From Methylomicrobium sp051061015 (GTDB lineage Bacteria; Pseudomonadota; Gammaproteobacteria; Methylococcales; Methylomonadaceae), in contig JBPFEG010000013.1 in assembly GCA_051061015.1 (NCBI GenBank), forward strand, positions 124,001 through 188,000: a stretch of DNA of 64,000 bases, written 5' to 3'. The translations under genes were made by a program, and so were the position numbers. Every line of letters begins with the position of its first letter. The stretch's first letter is position 1. Shown here piece after piece: positions 37,762-45,374 of the stretch. The notes below the pieces were generated by a model. The model saw only the letters and a program-made list of their open reading frames with translations, was not told the origin of the DNA and made no database searches.

Positions 37762-38430
37762 ATGAAACTTGCCTGCGTACTGTTTGATCTGGACGGCACT
37801 CTGGTCGATACCGCGCCCGATCTGATGCACTGCCTAAATAGGGCCCTCGCCCGGCACGGTTTTGCGGAAGTCAGCCACGAAGCGGTCAAACCGTTCATTT
37901 CGTTCGGCGCCCGCGCGATGATTGCGGCTAGTCTGAGCGAATCGGTCGATACACGCATAGAAGAAGCGCTGCTCGTGACGATGCTCGATTATTATGAACA
38001 CCATATTGCCGATCGGTCGAGTTTTTTTGCCGGCATCGAAGACACCCTGAATTTGATCGAGACCCAAGACATGAAATGGGGCGTCGTAACGAATAAACGC
38101 GAGCGCTTTACCAACCCGCTGATGGCGGCGCTGAATCTGACCTGCCGCGCCTCCTGCATCGTCAGCGGCGACACGACGGCATTTGCGAAACCGCATCCGG
38201 AACCGATGCTGACCGCCTGTAGCCTAGCCGGTGTAAAGCCCGAGCAATGTGTCTATATCGGCGATGCGAGCCATGACATTGCCGCCGGCAAAAATGCCAA
38301 CATGAAAACCCTGGCCGCACGCTACGGCTATCTGAAGCCCGACGATCGGCCGGAAACCTGGGGTGCGGACGCGGTGATCGAATCGCCCGCGCAAATTACT
38401 GACTGGATAGGAGCGCAGCAATGCCGCTGA
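37762..38430 (+). CDS. mupP: HAD phosphatase, probably N-acetylmuramic acid 6-phosphate phosphatase MupP
   Basis: A 222-residue HAD-IA hydrolase with FDLDGTLVDTAPD (8-20), VVTNKR, GDTTAFAKPHPEP and VYIGDASHDIAAGKNA as the four motifs. Automatic pipelines often label it phosphoglycolate phosphatase (gph). The GDT...KPHPEP segment and above all the gene order ubiG-this gene-SDR are those of pseudomonad mupP, which dephosphorylates MurNAc-6-phosphate in peptidoglycan recycling. The MupP choice rests mainly on context; Gph remains possible. It overlaps the next gene by ten bases. Confidence 0.8.
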   Translation: MKLACVLFDLDGTLVDTAPDLMHCLNRALARHGFAEVSHEAVKPFISFGARAMIAASLSESVDTRIEEALLVTMLDYYEHHIADRSSFFAGIEDTLNLIETQDMKWGVVTNKRERFTNPLMAALNLTCRASCIVSGDTTAFAKPHPEPMLTACSLAGVKPEQCVYIGDASHDIAAGKNANMKTLAARYGYLKPDDRPETWGADAVIESPAQITDWIGAQQCR

Positions 38431-39149
38431 GCCAACAAGTGATACTGATTACCGGCGCGGGCAGCGGACTCGGGGCGACGGCCGCACTGGCGCTCGCCAG
38501 ACACGGCGCGCATGTGATTCTGCTCGATAACAAGCTTCTCAAACTCGAAGCGGTGTATGACAAAATCGTCCAGGCCGGCGCGCCCGAACCGATCCTGTAC
38601 CCGTTCGATCTGGCCGGCGCATCCGAAAACGACTTTCAGGAACTGGCCAATCGGATCGACGAAAAATATGGCTCGCTCCAAGGCATACTGCATTCAGCTG
38701 TCGAATTCAGCGGCTTTACTCCGATTTCCCAGCTTGGCACGAAAGAATGGGGCCATGCGCTGAACGTGAACCTGAATGGCCCTTTTTTGCTCTGCCGGGT
38801 ACTGTTGCCGGTGCTCCAGAAAAGTCCGCACGCCTCGATCGTATTTACCTCCGACTCGTCCGCGCGCAATGCCCCGGCTTATTCCGGTGCTTATGGGGTA
38901 TCGAAATTTGCGCTAGAAGGGCTCGCGAAAATTCTGGCCGAGGAAGTGGAAAGCTCGGGCAAGATCCGAGTCAACATCATGGTACCGGGTCCTGTCGACT
39001 CCCCGCTCCGCAAAAAAGCCTACCCCGGCGTGGACAACAGCAAACTGCCGTCAATGGAATCCCTGTCGCCGGTTTATCTTTATCTTTTCGGTCCGCAAAG
39101 CATCGGCGTGAACGGCCAGGTTATCGATGCGCGAACCTTTCATCTCTAA
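38421..39149 (+). CDS. SDR-family oxidoreductase (YciK-like)
   Basis: A 242-residue short-chain dehydrogenase with the NAD(P) motif TGAGSGLG (residues 11-18), a catalytic serine in FTSDSSA and the tyrosine/lysine pair in YSGAYGVSKFALEG. It resembles YciK of enterobacteria and pseudomonads, whose substrate is unknown. Its place after ubiG and mupP is conserved in related bacteria. Confidence 0.87.
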   Translation: MPLSQQVILITGAGSGLGATAALALARHGAHVILLDNKLLKLEAVYDKIVQAGAPEPILYPFDLAGASENDFQELANRIDEKYGSLQGILHSAVEFSGFTPISQLGTKEWGHALNVNLNGPFLLCRVLLPVLQKSPHASIVFTSDSSARNAPAYSGAYGVSKFALEGLAKILAEEVESSGKIRVNIMVPGPVDSPLRKKAYPGVDNSKLPSMESLSPVYLYLFGPQSIGVNGQVIDARTFHL

Positions 39150-39158
39150 ATCACCTTT

Positions 39159-39707
39159 ATGACAGAACGAGAAGCCTTTGTCCTAAACCGCGACGTGAAT
39201 GTCATTACGATCCCTGACGGCATCCCCGACACCCTGAAAAAGGGCGAAACGGTCGTGATCCACCAGTCGCTCGGCAACAACTACACGGTCGTGACCGAGT
39301 TCGGTTATATGGTGCGGATTGCCGGCAGCGATGGCGACGCCCTCGGCAAGGAAGCTCACGAACTGCACACACTGGTTTCCGACAACAGCCCCGAGGCGGT
39401 CGAGAAAAACTGCTGGGAAGTGATGAAGACCGTATACGACCCCGAAATACCGGTCAATATCGTTGACCTCGGCCTGGTGTATTCCTGCAAGGTCACCCCG
39501 GTCGATGAACATTTGAATGACGTGCATATCCGAATGACGCTGACCGCGCCCGGTTGCGGCATGGGGCCTGTGATTCAAAGCGACGTCGAAAAAGGTATAC
39601 GCGCCCTGCCCGGCGTCGATCATGTGACGGTCGAAGTCGTGCTTGACCCGCCCTGGTCACGGGAAATGATGTCGGAAGTGGCGCAGCTGCAGTTGGGATT
39701 GTACTGA
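39159..39707 (+). CDS. sufT: Fe-S cluster assembly protein SufT (DUF59/MIP18)
   Basis: A 182-residue SufT-type protein. An N-terminal domain of about 85 residues is followed by a DUF59/MIP18 domain (about 88-170) with VYDPEIPVNIVDLGLVYS and the conserved cysteine in LTAPGCGMGP. SufT helps mature iron-sulfur and lipoyl-dependent proteins. The genome has many Fe-S targets, including the formate dehydrogenases downstream. Nine bases separate it from the SDR gene. Confidence 0.92.
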   Translation: MTEREAFVLNRDVNVITIPDGIPDTLKKGETVVIHQSLGNNYTVVTEFGYMVRIAGSDGDALGKEAHELHTLVSDNSPEAVEKNCWEVMKTVYDPEIPVNIVDLGLVYSCKVTPVDEHLNDVHIRMTLTAPGCGMGPVIQSDVEKGIRALPGVDHVTVEVVLDPPWSREMMSEVAQLQLGLY

Positions 39708-39776
39708 TCCGGACAGGATTTTATCTGTTTCCTTGCTTCTCGGATAAAAGCCGATTACAGAACAACCTGCAGCAAA

Positions 39777-40181
39777 TTATTTCCCTGCTTTCATCTGTTC
39801 TGCGCAATGCCAATGAGCGGTATTAAAATCAACTTCCTCAATAGCTTCTTTTTCCATACACAGCCAATACGCTGCCGGTTTTGGTTCGTCTTTGCATGAA
39901 GCAGTGATTGGCGCTTCCGCAGTTTTAGCTTTTCCTTTGGCCTTTTCCTGTTGTTCAAAGCGCTGAGTAGCGCGTAAACAGATTTTATAAGCCTCGCTTT
40001 GTGTGTCGACTTTGCCTGAAGTGCCTTCCTGGGAAGTCTTCGGAGAAATGGCGCCGGGTGTCAAGGACTCGGAAGACTGCCCTGGCACGGCCTCCTGACG
40101 TTGACCTTCGCCAGGCGTCTGAGCCTTACCCGTCAGGGGTAAAGCCATGACAAGAATAAATCCTGCAATTAATATACGCAT
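39777..40181 (-). CDS. Secreted hypothetical protein with four cysteines
   Basis: I do not recognise this 134-residue protein. It has a Sec signal peptide (MRILIAGFILVMALPLTGKA), a low-complexity Gln/Glu/Ser/Pro/Gly segment, and a C-terminal part with four spaced cysteines (YKICLRAT, ASCKDEP, YWLCMEKE, WHCAEQM) that could form two disulfides or bind metal in the periplasm. The ATG at 40181 has a strong AGGAG site upstream and directly begins the signal peptide; a start ten codons earlier is less likely. It stands alone, facing sufT. Confidence 0.6.
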   Translation of the reverse strand: MRILIAGFILVMALPLTGKAQTPGEGQRQEAVPGQSSESLTPGAISPKTSQEGTSGKVDTQSEAYKICLRATQRFEQQEKAKGKAKTAEAPITASCKDEPKPAAYWLCMEKEAIEEVDFNTAHWHCAEQMKAGK

Positions 40182-40469
40182 GTTAAAACTCCTTATAAGA
40201 ACGGGTTTCAAGAAAAATGCTTGCGTAGCTCGATCTTAAACAGACTATAAGCCTACCTGCTTCCGAAAGTCCGTACGATTCCGCACGCACCGGTTCATCA
40301 CATTGGGATTTTATCGGGATAACGTAATAAATGGCGCTTAGCGCAAAAACAAGTTTAAGCCTGTATTGACGTGCTCGAGAGAAATTAGAAGCTCATTTTT
40401 AGTAAATCTGATAAATTTCCCACTCCGCTTCCACTAGCGCAACCTATATTATTTTTCAGAATAGTCATC

Positions 40470-40991
40470 ATGCGAACATTCAAAAAACAATTCAAACACA
40501 CTCTGGCTTTGGTCTTTTTTAGCAGTCTGCTTTCTGCTATTCCTGCGATGGCGGCAACAGATATCGAAGTTCAAGAAAACTTTGCCAAAGCGCGTGCAAA
40601 AAGCCATCAGAAGGAAACAGAGCATACAACCCATCAAAATCATACCGACGCAAGCCAGGAGTTTCATGGCGTTTTTTACGGTTATCTCCCTTGCGACGAT
40701 TGCGATGGGGTTAAAACCACACTGTCTTTACAGCAAAAGAACAATTATCTGCTGGTGACCCAGCCAGCAAAAGAATCCTCGAGAGAATTTTATGAAAGAG
40801 GAAAATATCGCTGGGATGATCAGAATCGTACTGTTGTATTAACGCCCAAGAAGGAAGGAGCCAGCGTACGGCGTTATTACATTGAAGACGAAGGGACGCT
40901 CATTCAGCAGAATGAAGTGGGAGTCAGAATGAATCGATATGTCCTGCAAAGAAGCGATACGTATAAGGCGCGCGAGGTGCATATTCACTAA
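40470..40991 (+). CDS. NlpE-like periplasmic protein (copper-resistance family)
   Basis: A 173-residue exported protein with a signal peptide (residues 1-28, ending AMA). A His/Glu-rich linker (HQKETEHTTHQNHTD) is followed by an NlpE N-terminal-type domain (about 64-165) with the signature GYLPCDDCDGVKTTLSL, including the CxxC. NlpE proteins are outer-membrane lipoproteins that sense surface contact or copper stress; here there is no lipobox cysteine after the signal peptide, so the protein is probably soluble in the periplasm. The histidine-rich linker could bind copper (inference). Confidence 0.72.
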   Translation: MRTFKKQFKHTLALVFFSSLLSAIPAMAATDIEVQENFAKARAKSHQKETEHTTHQNHTDASQEFHGVFYGYLPCDDCDGVKTTLSLQQKNNYLLVTQPAKESSREFYERGKYRWDDQNRTVVLTPKKEGASVRRYYIEDEGTLIQQNEVGVRMNRYVLQRSDTYKAREVHIH

Positions 40992-41092
40992 CGTCTAATC
41001 AGGGCCGGGGTGCGCTGATTACGGTGAAGCGCATCCATCTGATTGGTCAATCTTGAACGATGGCGATGTTCTAACCGGAGGCTATTCCCGCT

Positions 41093-41563
41093 TTATTCCT
41101 CGACCGCGAAATCCAGGATTTCTTTCAGCTTCTCGTTCATTGTGCCGAAGAAGCTGTTCAATTCGGGCTTGTCCGAGTCGGTCGGCAGCAGATGGGTCCG
41201 AACAATCGTCTTGCCGTCCCGCTGGTACATCACCACATTGCACGGCATGTACTTGATTGCTTCCGGCTCCATCAGCAGCATCGTACGGGCATGGGTCAGG
41301 TTGCAGAACTGGATCGTGTCGAACTCGGGAAAATCCTTATCGCCGCGCTCGCGGATCACTTTACCGACCCGGCTGTGGGCTGTTATTCTGAAATTGTTTT
41401 CCGCAATCGCGCTTTTCAGTTCGTCGAGCACCTCGTCGTAAGGTTTCTGTGTCTCGACCTGGTAATAATGCACATACTCACCGGGAGACGCAGTGGGGCC
41501 GTTTACCCCTGTGCAGCCGGCAAGACAAAACAGAGTGATCAGAAGCGCAGCGCATCGAAACAT
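41093..41563 (-). CDS. DUF302 lipoprotein
   Basis: A 156-residue predicted lipoprotein: signal MFRCAALLITLFCLAGC with lipobox LAGC, followed by a DUF302 domain (TMLLMEPEAIKYMPCNVVMY, KTIVRTHLLP). DUF302 proteins are small periplasmic or cytoplasmic proteins of unknown role, often next to redox or metal genes. The ATG at 41563 is preferred to an upstream start at 41677, because it begins the signal peptide and leaves room for the divergent mobA promoter. Confidence 0.75.
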   Translation of the reverse strand: MFRCAALLITLFCLAGCTGVNGPTASPGEYVHYYQVETQKPYDEVLDELKSAIAENNFRITAHSRVGKVIRERGDKDFPEFDTIQFCNLTHARTMLLMEPEAIKYMPCNVVMYQRDGKTIVRTHLLPTDSDKPELNSFFGTMNEKLKEILDFAVEE

Positions 41564-41603
41564 GGTCAAACCGAAAAGTGAAGAACCGACAAAGCTTAAC
41601 ATT

Positions 41604-42200
41604 ATGAACAAGCAAACAACAGTAGCCGGGGTGATCCTGGCCGGCGGGCTGGCGCGACGGATGAACAACCAAGACAAGGGCCTGATCCTCTATCATGGCC
41701 GCCCCTTGGTCTGTTACGCGATCGATGCGCTGGCCGGCGCGATGTCCGAGATCATCATCAACGCGAACCGCAATATCGAGCAATACGGCCAGTTCGGCCA
41801 TCCCGTCGTGCCCGACCAGACCGCCAGTTTCGATGGTCCCTTGGCAGGCATTCTGACCGCGATGCTGCATACCGACGCGGAAGTGCTGATCGTTCTGCCC
41901 TGCGATTCACCTCTGATTCGCACCGAACATATCCTGAAACTGCTCGCGGCAAGGGCCGAGTGCGATGCGGACATTGCATCCGCGCACGACGGCGAGCGCC
42001 TGCACCCGGTCTTCCTCGCGCTTAAAACCCGGTTGAAAGACAGCCTGCAGGAATATCTGAGCCGCGGCGAGCGCAAAATCGACCGCTGGCTCGAACAGCA
42101 TAAGCTCGTGCTGGCCGATTTCAGCGCCACGCCGGAGATCTTCACCAACATTAACACGATGACTGAACTGAACTCGCTGGAGGCGCAACATGAACGATAA
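41604..42200 (+). CDS. mobA: Molybdenum cofactor guanylyltransferase MobA
   Basis: Attaches GMP to molybdopterin to form the bis-MGD cofactor used by formate dehydrogenases. The 198-residue protein has the nucleotidyltransferase signature AGVILAGGLARRMNNQDKG at residues 8-26 and LVVLPCDSPL-like IVLPCDSPLI near 96. The ATG at 41604 is chosen because it places this motif at the normal distance. It overlaps the following fdhD paralog by eleven bases, which ties it to formate dehydrogenase maturation. Confidence 0.93.
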   Translation: MNKQTTVAGVILAGGLARRMNNQDKGLILYHGRPLVCYAIDALAGAMSEIIINANRNIEQYGQFGHPVVPDQTASFDGPLAGILTAMLHTDAEVLIVLPCDSPLIRTEHILKLLAARAECDADIASAHDGERLHPVFLALKTRLKDSLQEYLSRGERKIDRWLEQHKLVLADFSATPEIFTNINTMTELNSLEAQHER

Positions 42201-43047
42201 AGTTCTGCTTCCGGAAATGACCGATGCGGGGCTAGCGTTTTCACGTCCCGCACTCGCGGTCGACGAGTACGGCAGGACACGCGAGATCGAGCTGGTCGGC
42301 GAGCGCGTTCTGACGATCTACGTCGACAAGCAGGAAATCGTTACCCTGATGACAATGGGCACGCACCCGGAGATGTTGACCCTGGGTTATCTGAAAAACC
42401 AGGGTTTTTTCGAAAACATTGCCGACATCGAGGCGGTACAGGTCGACTGGGAAACCGAGGCGGTCGCGGTCGTTACCCGACTCGGCGACCAGGATTTTTC
42501 CGAACGAATGGCCCAGCGCACGGTTACGACCGGTTGCGGCCAGGGCACCGTATTCGGGCGCCTGCTGGAAAAACTGCAGAACATCAAGGTGCCGACCTTA
42601 CGGGTCAAACAATCGACGCTGTACGGCATGCTCGACTCGCTCAGGGAATACAACGAGGTCTATAAGAGGGCCGGTGCGGTACACGGCTGCGCGCTGTGCA
42701 GCAGCAGCACGATCGACTTCTTCGTCGAGGACGTCGGCCGCCATAATGCGGTCGACGCGATTGCCGGCTATATGTGGCTTAACGATCTTTCCGGCGCGGA
42801 TAAGATTTTCTACACGACCGGACGCCTGACCTCCGAAATGGTGATCAAGGTGGCGCAGATGGGCATTCCGGTGCTGCTGTCGCGCTCCGGTGCGACACAG
42901 ATGGGGCTCGACATGGCCCGGCAGTCCGAGGTCACGATGATTTCCCGCGCCAAGGGCAAACATTTTCTGGTGCTGAACGGCGCCGAGAATATCGAGTTCG
43001 ACAGTAAGCCTCCCGAATTCGACCGCAAGCTTGCTGACTCCGACTAA
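42190..43047 (+). CDS. FdhD-family sulfurtransferase paralog with displaced cysteines
   Basis: FdhD moves sulfur from IscS to the bis-MGD cofactor of formate dehydrogenase. This 285-residue protein is clearly of that fold (AVHGCALCSS, FVEDVGRHNAVDAIAGY, TGRLTSEMVIK, SRSGAT). The sulfur-carrying CxxC of ordinary FdhD (TGCGLCG) is incomplete: TTGCGQG keeps only Cys116. Instead a CxxC (Cys157, Cys160) sits about 40 residues later, just after the conserved AVH. A canonical FdhD is encoded at 49839-50705. This copy may serve a different enzyme or a different step. It overlaps mobA by eleven bases. Confidence 0.88.
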   Translation: MNDKVLLPEMTDAGLAFSRPALAVDEYGRTREIELVGERVLTIYVDKQEIVTLMTMGTHPEMLTLGYLKNQGFFENIADIEAVQVDWETEAVAVVTRLGDQDFSERMAQRTVTTGCGQGTVFGRLLEKLQNIKVPTLRVKQSTLYGMLDSLREYNEVYKRAGAVHGCALCSSSTIDFFVEDVGRHNAVDAIAGYMWLNDLSGADKIFYTTGRLTSEMVIKVAQMGIPVLLSRSGATQMGLDMARQSEVTMISRAKGKHFLVLNGAENIEFDSKPPEFDRKLADSD

Positions 43048-43056
43048 ACCTTTCCA

Positions 43057-44244
43057 ATGACTACTATTGAACGCTCTCCTTTTAGATGCAGCCGTCGCAT
43101 CACCGATGTGCAATCCCCGATCATTCCGGTCGTCGGCGCCTGGACCCGAAACAGCTCCGGCACGCTTTCGCTCGGCCAGGGCATGGTCGCCTATCCGCCG
43201 CCCGCCTCCGCCCTGACGGCGATCCGCGATTTCGGCCTGCAGCCCGAACAGCACCTGTACGGCTCGGCGTTCGGTTATCTTCCGCTGCTGGAAGCAATAC
43301 GCAGCAAACTGAGCCTTGAAAACGGCATTGATACAGCAGCCGGCTACGACGTGATGGTCACCGCCGGTTCGAACATGGCATTTCTGAACGTGCTACTCGC
43401 GATTGCCGACCCCGGCGACGAGATCATCCTGCCCTTGCCCTATTATTTCAATCAGGAGATGGCGATCCGGATGCTCGATTGCATGCCGGTCGGCGTGCCT
43501 ACCGACGATAACTACCAGTTGGACATTGGGGCTCTGCGTTACGCGATCACCGAAAAAACCCGCGCGATCGTAACCATTTCACCGAACAATCCGAGCGGCG
43601 CGGTCTATTCCGAAGCCGCTCTGCACGCCGTAAATGAGCTGTGCCGCGAATACGGGTTGTACCATATCAGCGACGAAGCCTATGAATATTTCACCTACGG
43701 CAAAGCCCGGCATTTCTCGCCGGGCTCTCTGCCCGACGCCGAGGCGCATACGATTTCACTCTATTCGCTCTCGAAAGCCTACGGCTTCGCGAGCTGGCGG
43801 ATCGGCTACTTAGTTTACCCGGAATCGTTGACGCCTTCTCTGCTGAAAGTCCAGGACACCAATCTGATCTGTCCACCACTGATCAGTCAGGTAGCGGCCT
43901 CCGGTGCGCTCGAAGCCGGCTCCGGTTATTGCCAAGCCCAATTGGTTGAACTGGCTGATAAGCGCGAACAAGTGATCAATAAACTGCAGCCGCTGCAAGG
44001 CCTCTGCGAGATTCCCGAGCCGGAAGGCGCATTCTACCTGCTGCTGAGAATCCATACCGATAAAAGCGACCTCGAACTGGCCAAAAGCCTGATCGACAAT
44101 TTCAAAGTTGCTGCCATTCCTGGTAGCGCATTCGGATTGACCGAGGGCTGTCATTTACGCATCTCGTATGGAATGCTCGTTCCGGCGCAACTCGACGCCG
44201 CTATCAACCGTCTGGTTGACGGCATCCGGAAACTCGCCCGCTAA
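43057..44244 (+). CDS. Class I/II PLP-dependent aminotransferase
   Basis: A 395-residue fold-type I aminotransferase. The PLP lysine is in LYSLSKAYGFASWRIGY (near residue 236), with NNPSGAVY (Asn binding PLP) and the substrate-carboxylate arginine in LRISYGM near 368. The amino-acid specificity is not evident. It begins nine bases after the fdhD paralog and is likely co-transcribed with mobA, an unexplained association. Confidence 0.88.
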   Translation: MTTIERSPFRCSRRITDVQSPIIPVVGAWTRNSSGTLSLGQGMVAYPPPASALTAIRDFGLQPEQHLYGSAFGYLPLLEAIRSKLSLENGIDTAAGYDVMVTAGSNMAFLNVLLAIADPGDEIILPLPYYFNQEMAIRMLDCMPVGVPTDDNYQLDIGALRYAITEKTRAIVTISPNNPSGAVYSEAALHAVNELCREYGLYHISDEAYEYFTYGKARHFSPGSLPDAEAHTISLYSLSKAYGFASWRIGYLVYPESLTPSLLKVQDTNLICPPLISQVAASGALEAGSGYCQAQLVELADKREQVINKLQPLQGLCEIPEPEGAFYLLLRIHTDKSDLELAKSLIDNFKVAAIPGSAFGLTEGCHLRISYGMLVPAQLDAAINRLVDGIRKLAR

Positions 44245-44897
44245 TCTCCTTCCTGACGGCGCCTGCTGAATGATGCCGCACCTACCTCATCCTGTTAATG
44301 CTAAGAAAGAAACTTCTTTGCCGTGGTAGCAGCGCGATCCTAACAGTCATTCTTAGCATAAAGAAGCCAATCTTCTAACCTAATGAGCTTGACCCCGGCC
44401 TTTGCTGAGACAGGGCAAATCAAAAAATCCGTTCGGCCAAATCATAGATGCTCGCGACCTTCTCCCTGTAATCTTAATAATCACACTAATCCTGCCCTTT
44501 CCCAGTAACCTTTGGGAGCCGATACAGTTCATCAATTAATTAGAATCTATTATCGGATGATAGTTATTAAAGATTATGATTTTATTCTGGGGAAAGCAAT
44601 GCTTCGAAAGAAGCCAAATTGAAAATCTGGTTACTTCATCAGTTTCACGACGTTTAAAACGAACAAAGAGGAACATAGCGACGTCTTACCCTTCCGAAGC
44701 GGGCATTTATATTTGGTTAATAAATTGTTTATTTCTGCATTTTTTACATTTCTTACATTTCAATAACATAAATATATGACCTTTTTATGTGTCTTTTACA
44801 TTAAATTTTAATTGTGTTACCCTGAGAGGACGACCTTATATCTGAACAACGCAAACGCGGTTCGATTGTTCAACCCTTTTTAGCCAGAGAGACAAAC
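44245..44897. other. Long regulatory gap upstream of the fds operon
   Basis: In 653 bases I see no credible gene; a 67-codon frame at 44576-44779 is AT-biased and unlike a protein. The first part carries a spaced inverted repeat, ATGCTAAGAA (44298-44307) with its complement at 44350-44359, possibly a terminator for the mobA unit. From 44700 on, the DNA is very AT-rich, with two TTACATTTC repeats near 44750 and a 13-base palindrome at 44800-44812, then the inverted repeat at 44843-44872. The fds promoter must lie here but I cannot fix it. Confidence 0.55.
44843..44872 (+). promoter_or_regulatory. Inverted repeat in the fdsG leader
   Basis: TGAACAA (44843-44849) and TTGTTCA (44866-44872) are perfect complements separated by 16 bases, 25 bases before the fdsG start. 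It could be an operator or an RNA hairpin close to the ribosome-binding site. Chance is not excluded at this length. Confidence 0.35.
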
Positions 44898-45374
44898 ATG
44901 ACTGAATCCGGCGCCAGCCATGCCGAAGTGCACGATATCATCGCCAACCTGAAAGACATCCCCGGCGCACTGCTACCGATCCTGCACGCGATACAGGACA
45001 AGCTCGGTTACATTCCGGCCGATACCGTCCCCGATATTGCCAAGTCGCTGAATCTTTCGCGCGCCGAAGTGCATGGGGTGATCAGTTTCTATCATTATTT
45101 CCGCGAAACGCCGCCCGGCAAGACCACCGTACATCTTTGCCGCGCCGAATCGTGCCAGGCGAAGGGCGCTAAAGCCCTGGAAGCGCATGTCAAAAACAAA
45201 CTGGGCATCAATTATCACGAAACCACTGCAGACGGCGTTTTTTCTCTTGAGCCGATTTATTGCCTCGGCTTGTGTTCCGTATCGCCCTCGATGCAGATCG
45301 GCGAACAGCTTTACGGCCGCGCCAACGCCGAACTATTCGACAGCGTAATCAATGCAGAGGAGGCATCAGCATGA
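44898..45374 (+). CDS. fdsG: NAD-dependent formate dehydrogenase gamma subunit FdsG
   Basis: A 158-residue NuoE-like subunit carrying one [2Fe-2S] cluster, with cysteines in CRAESC and CLGLCS in the thioredoxin-like domain. With FdsB it forms the diaphorase module passing electrons from the molybdenum subunit to NAD+. It opens the operon fdsG-fdsB-fdsA-fdhD-fdsD, in the same order as the soluble enzyme of Cupriavidus. Its stop overlaps the fdsB start (ATGA at 45371-45374). Confidence 0.95.
   Translation: MTESGASHAEVHDIIANLKDIPGALLPILHAIQDKLGYIPADTVPDIAKSLNLSRAEVHGVISFYHYFRETPPGKTTVHLCRAESCQAKGAKALEAHVKNKLGINYHETTADGVFSLEPIYCLGLCSVSPSMQIGEQLYGRANAELFDSVINAEEASA

Noticed and set aside
44576..44779. 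Plus-strand open frame of 67 codons in the fds upstream gap
   Set aside because: Composition follows the AT-rich DNA and it lacks a ribosome-binding site or family resemblance.
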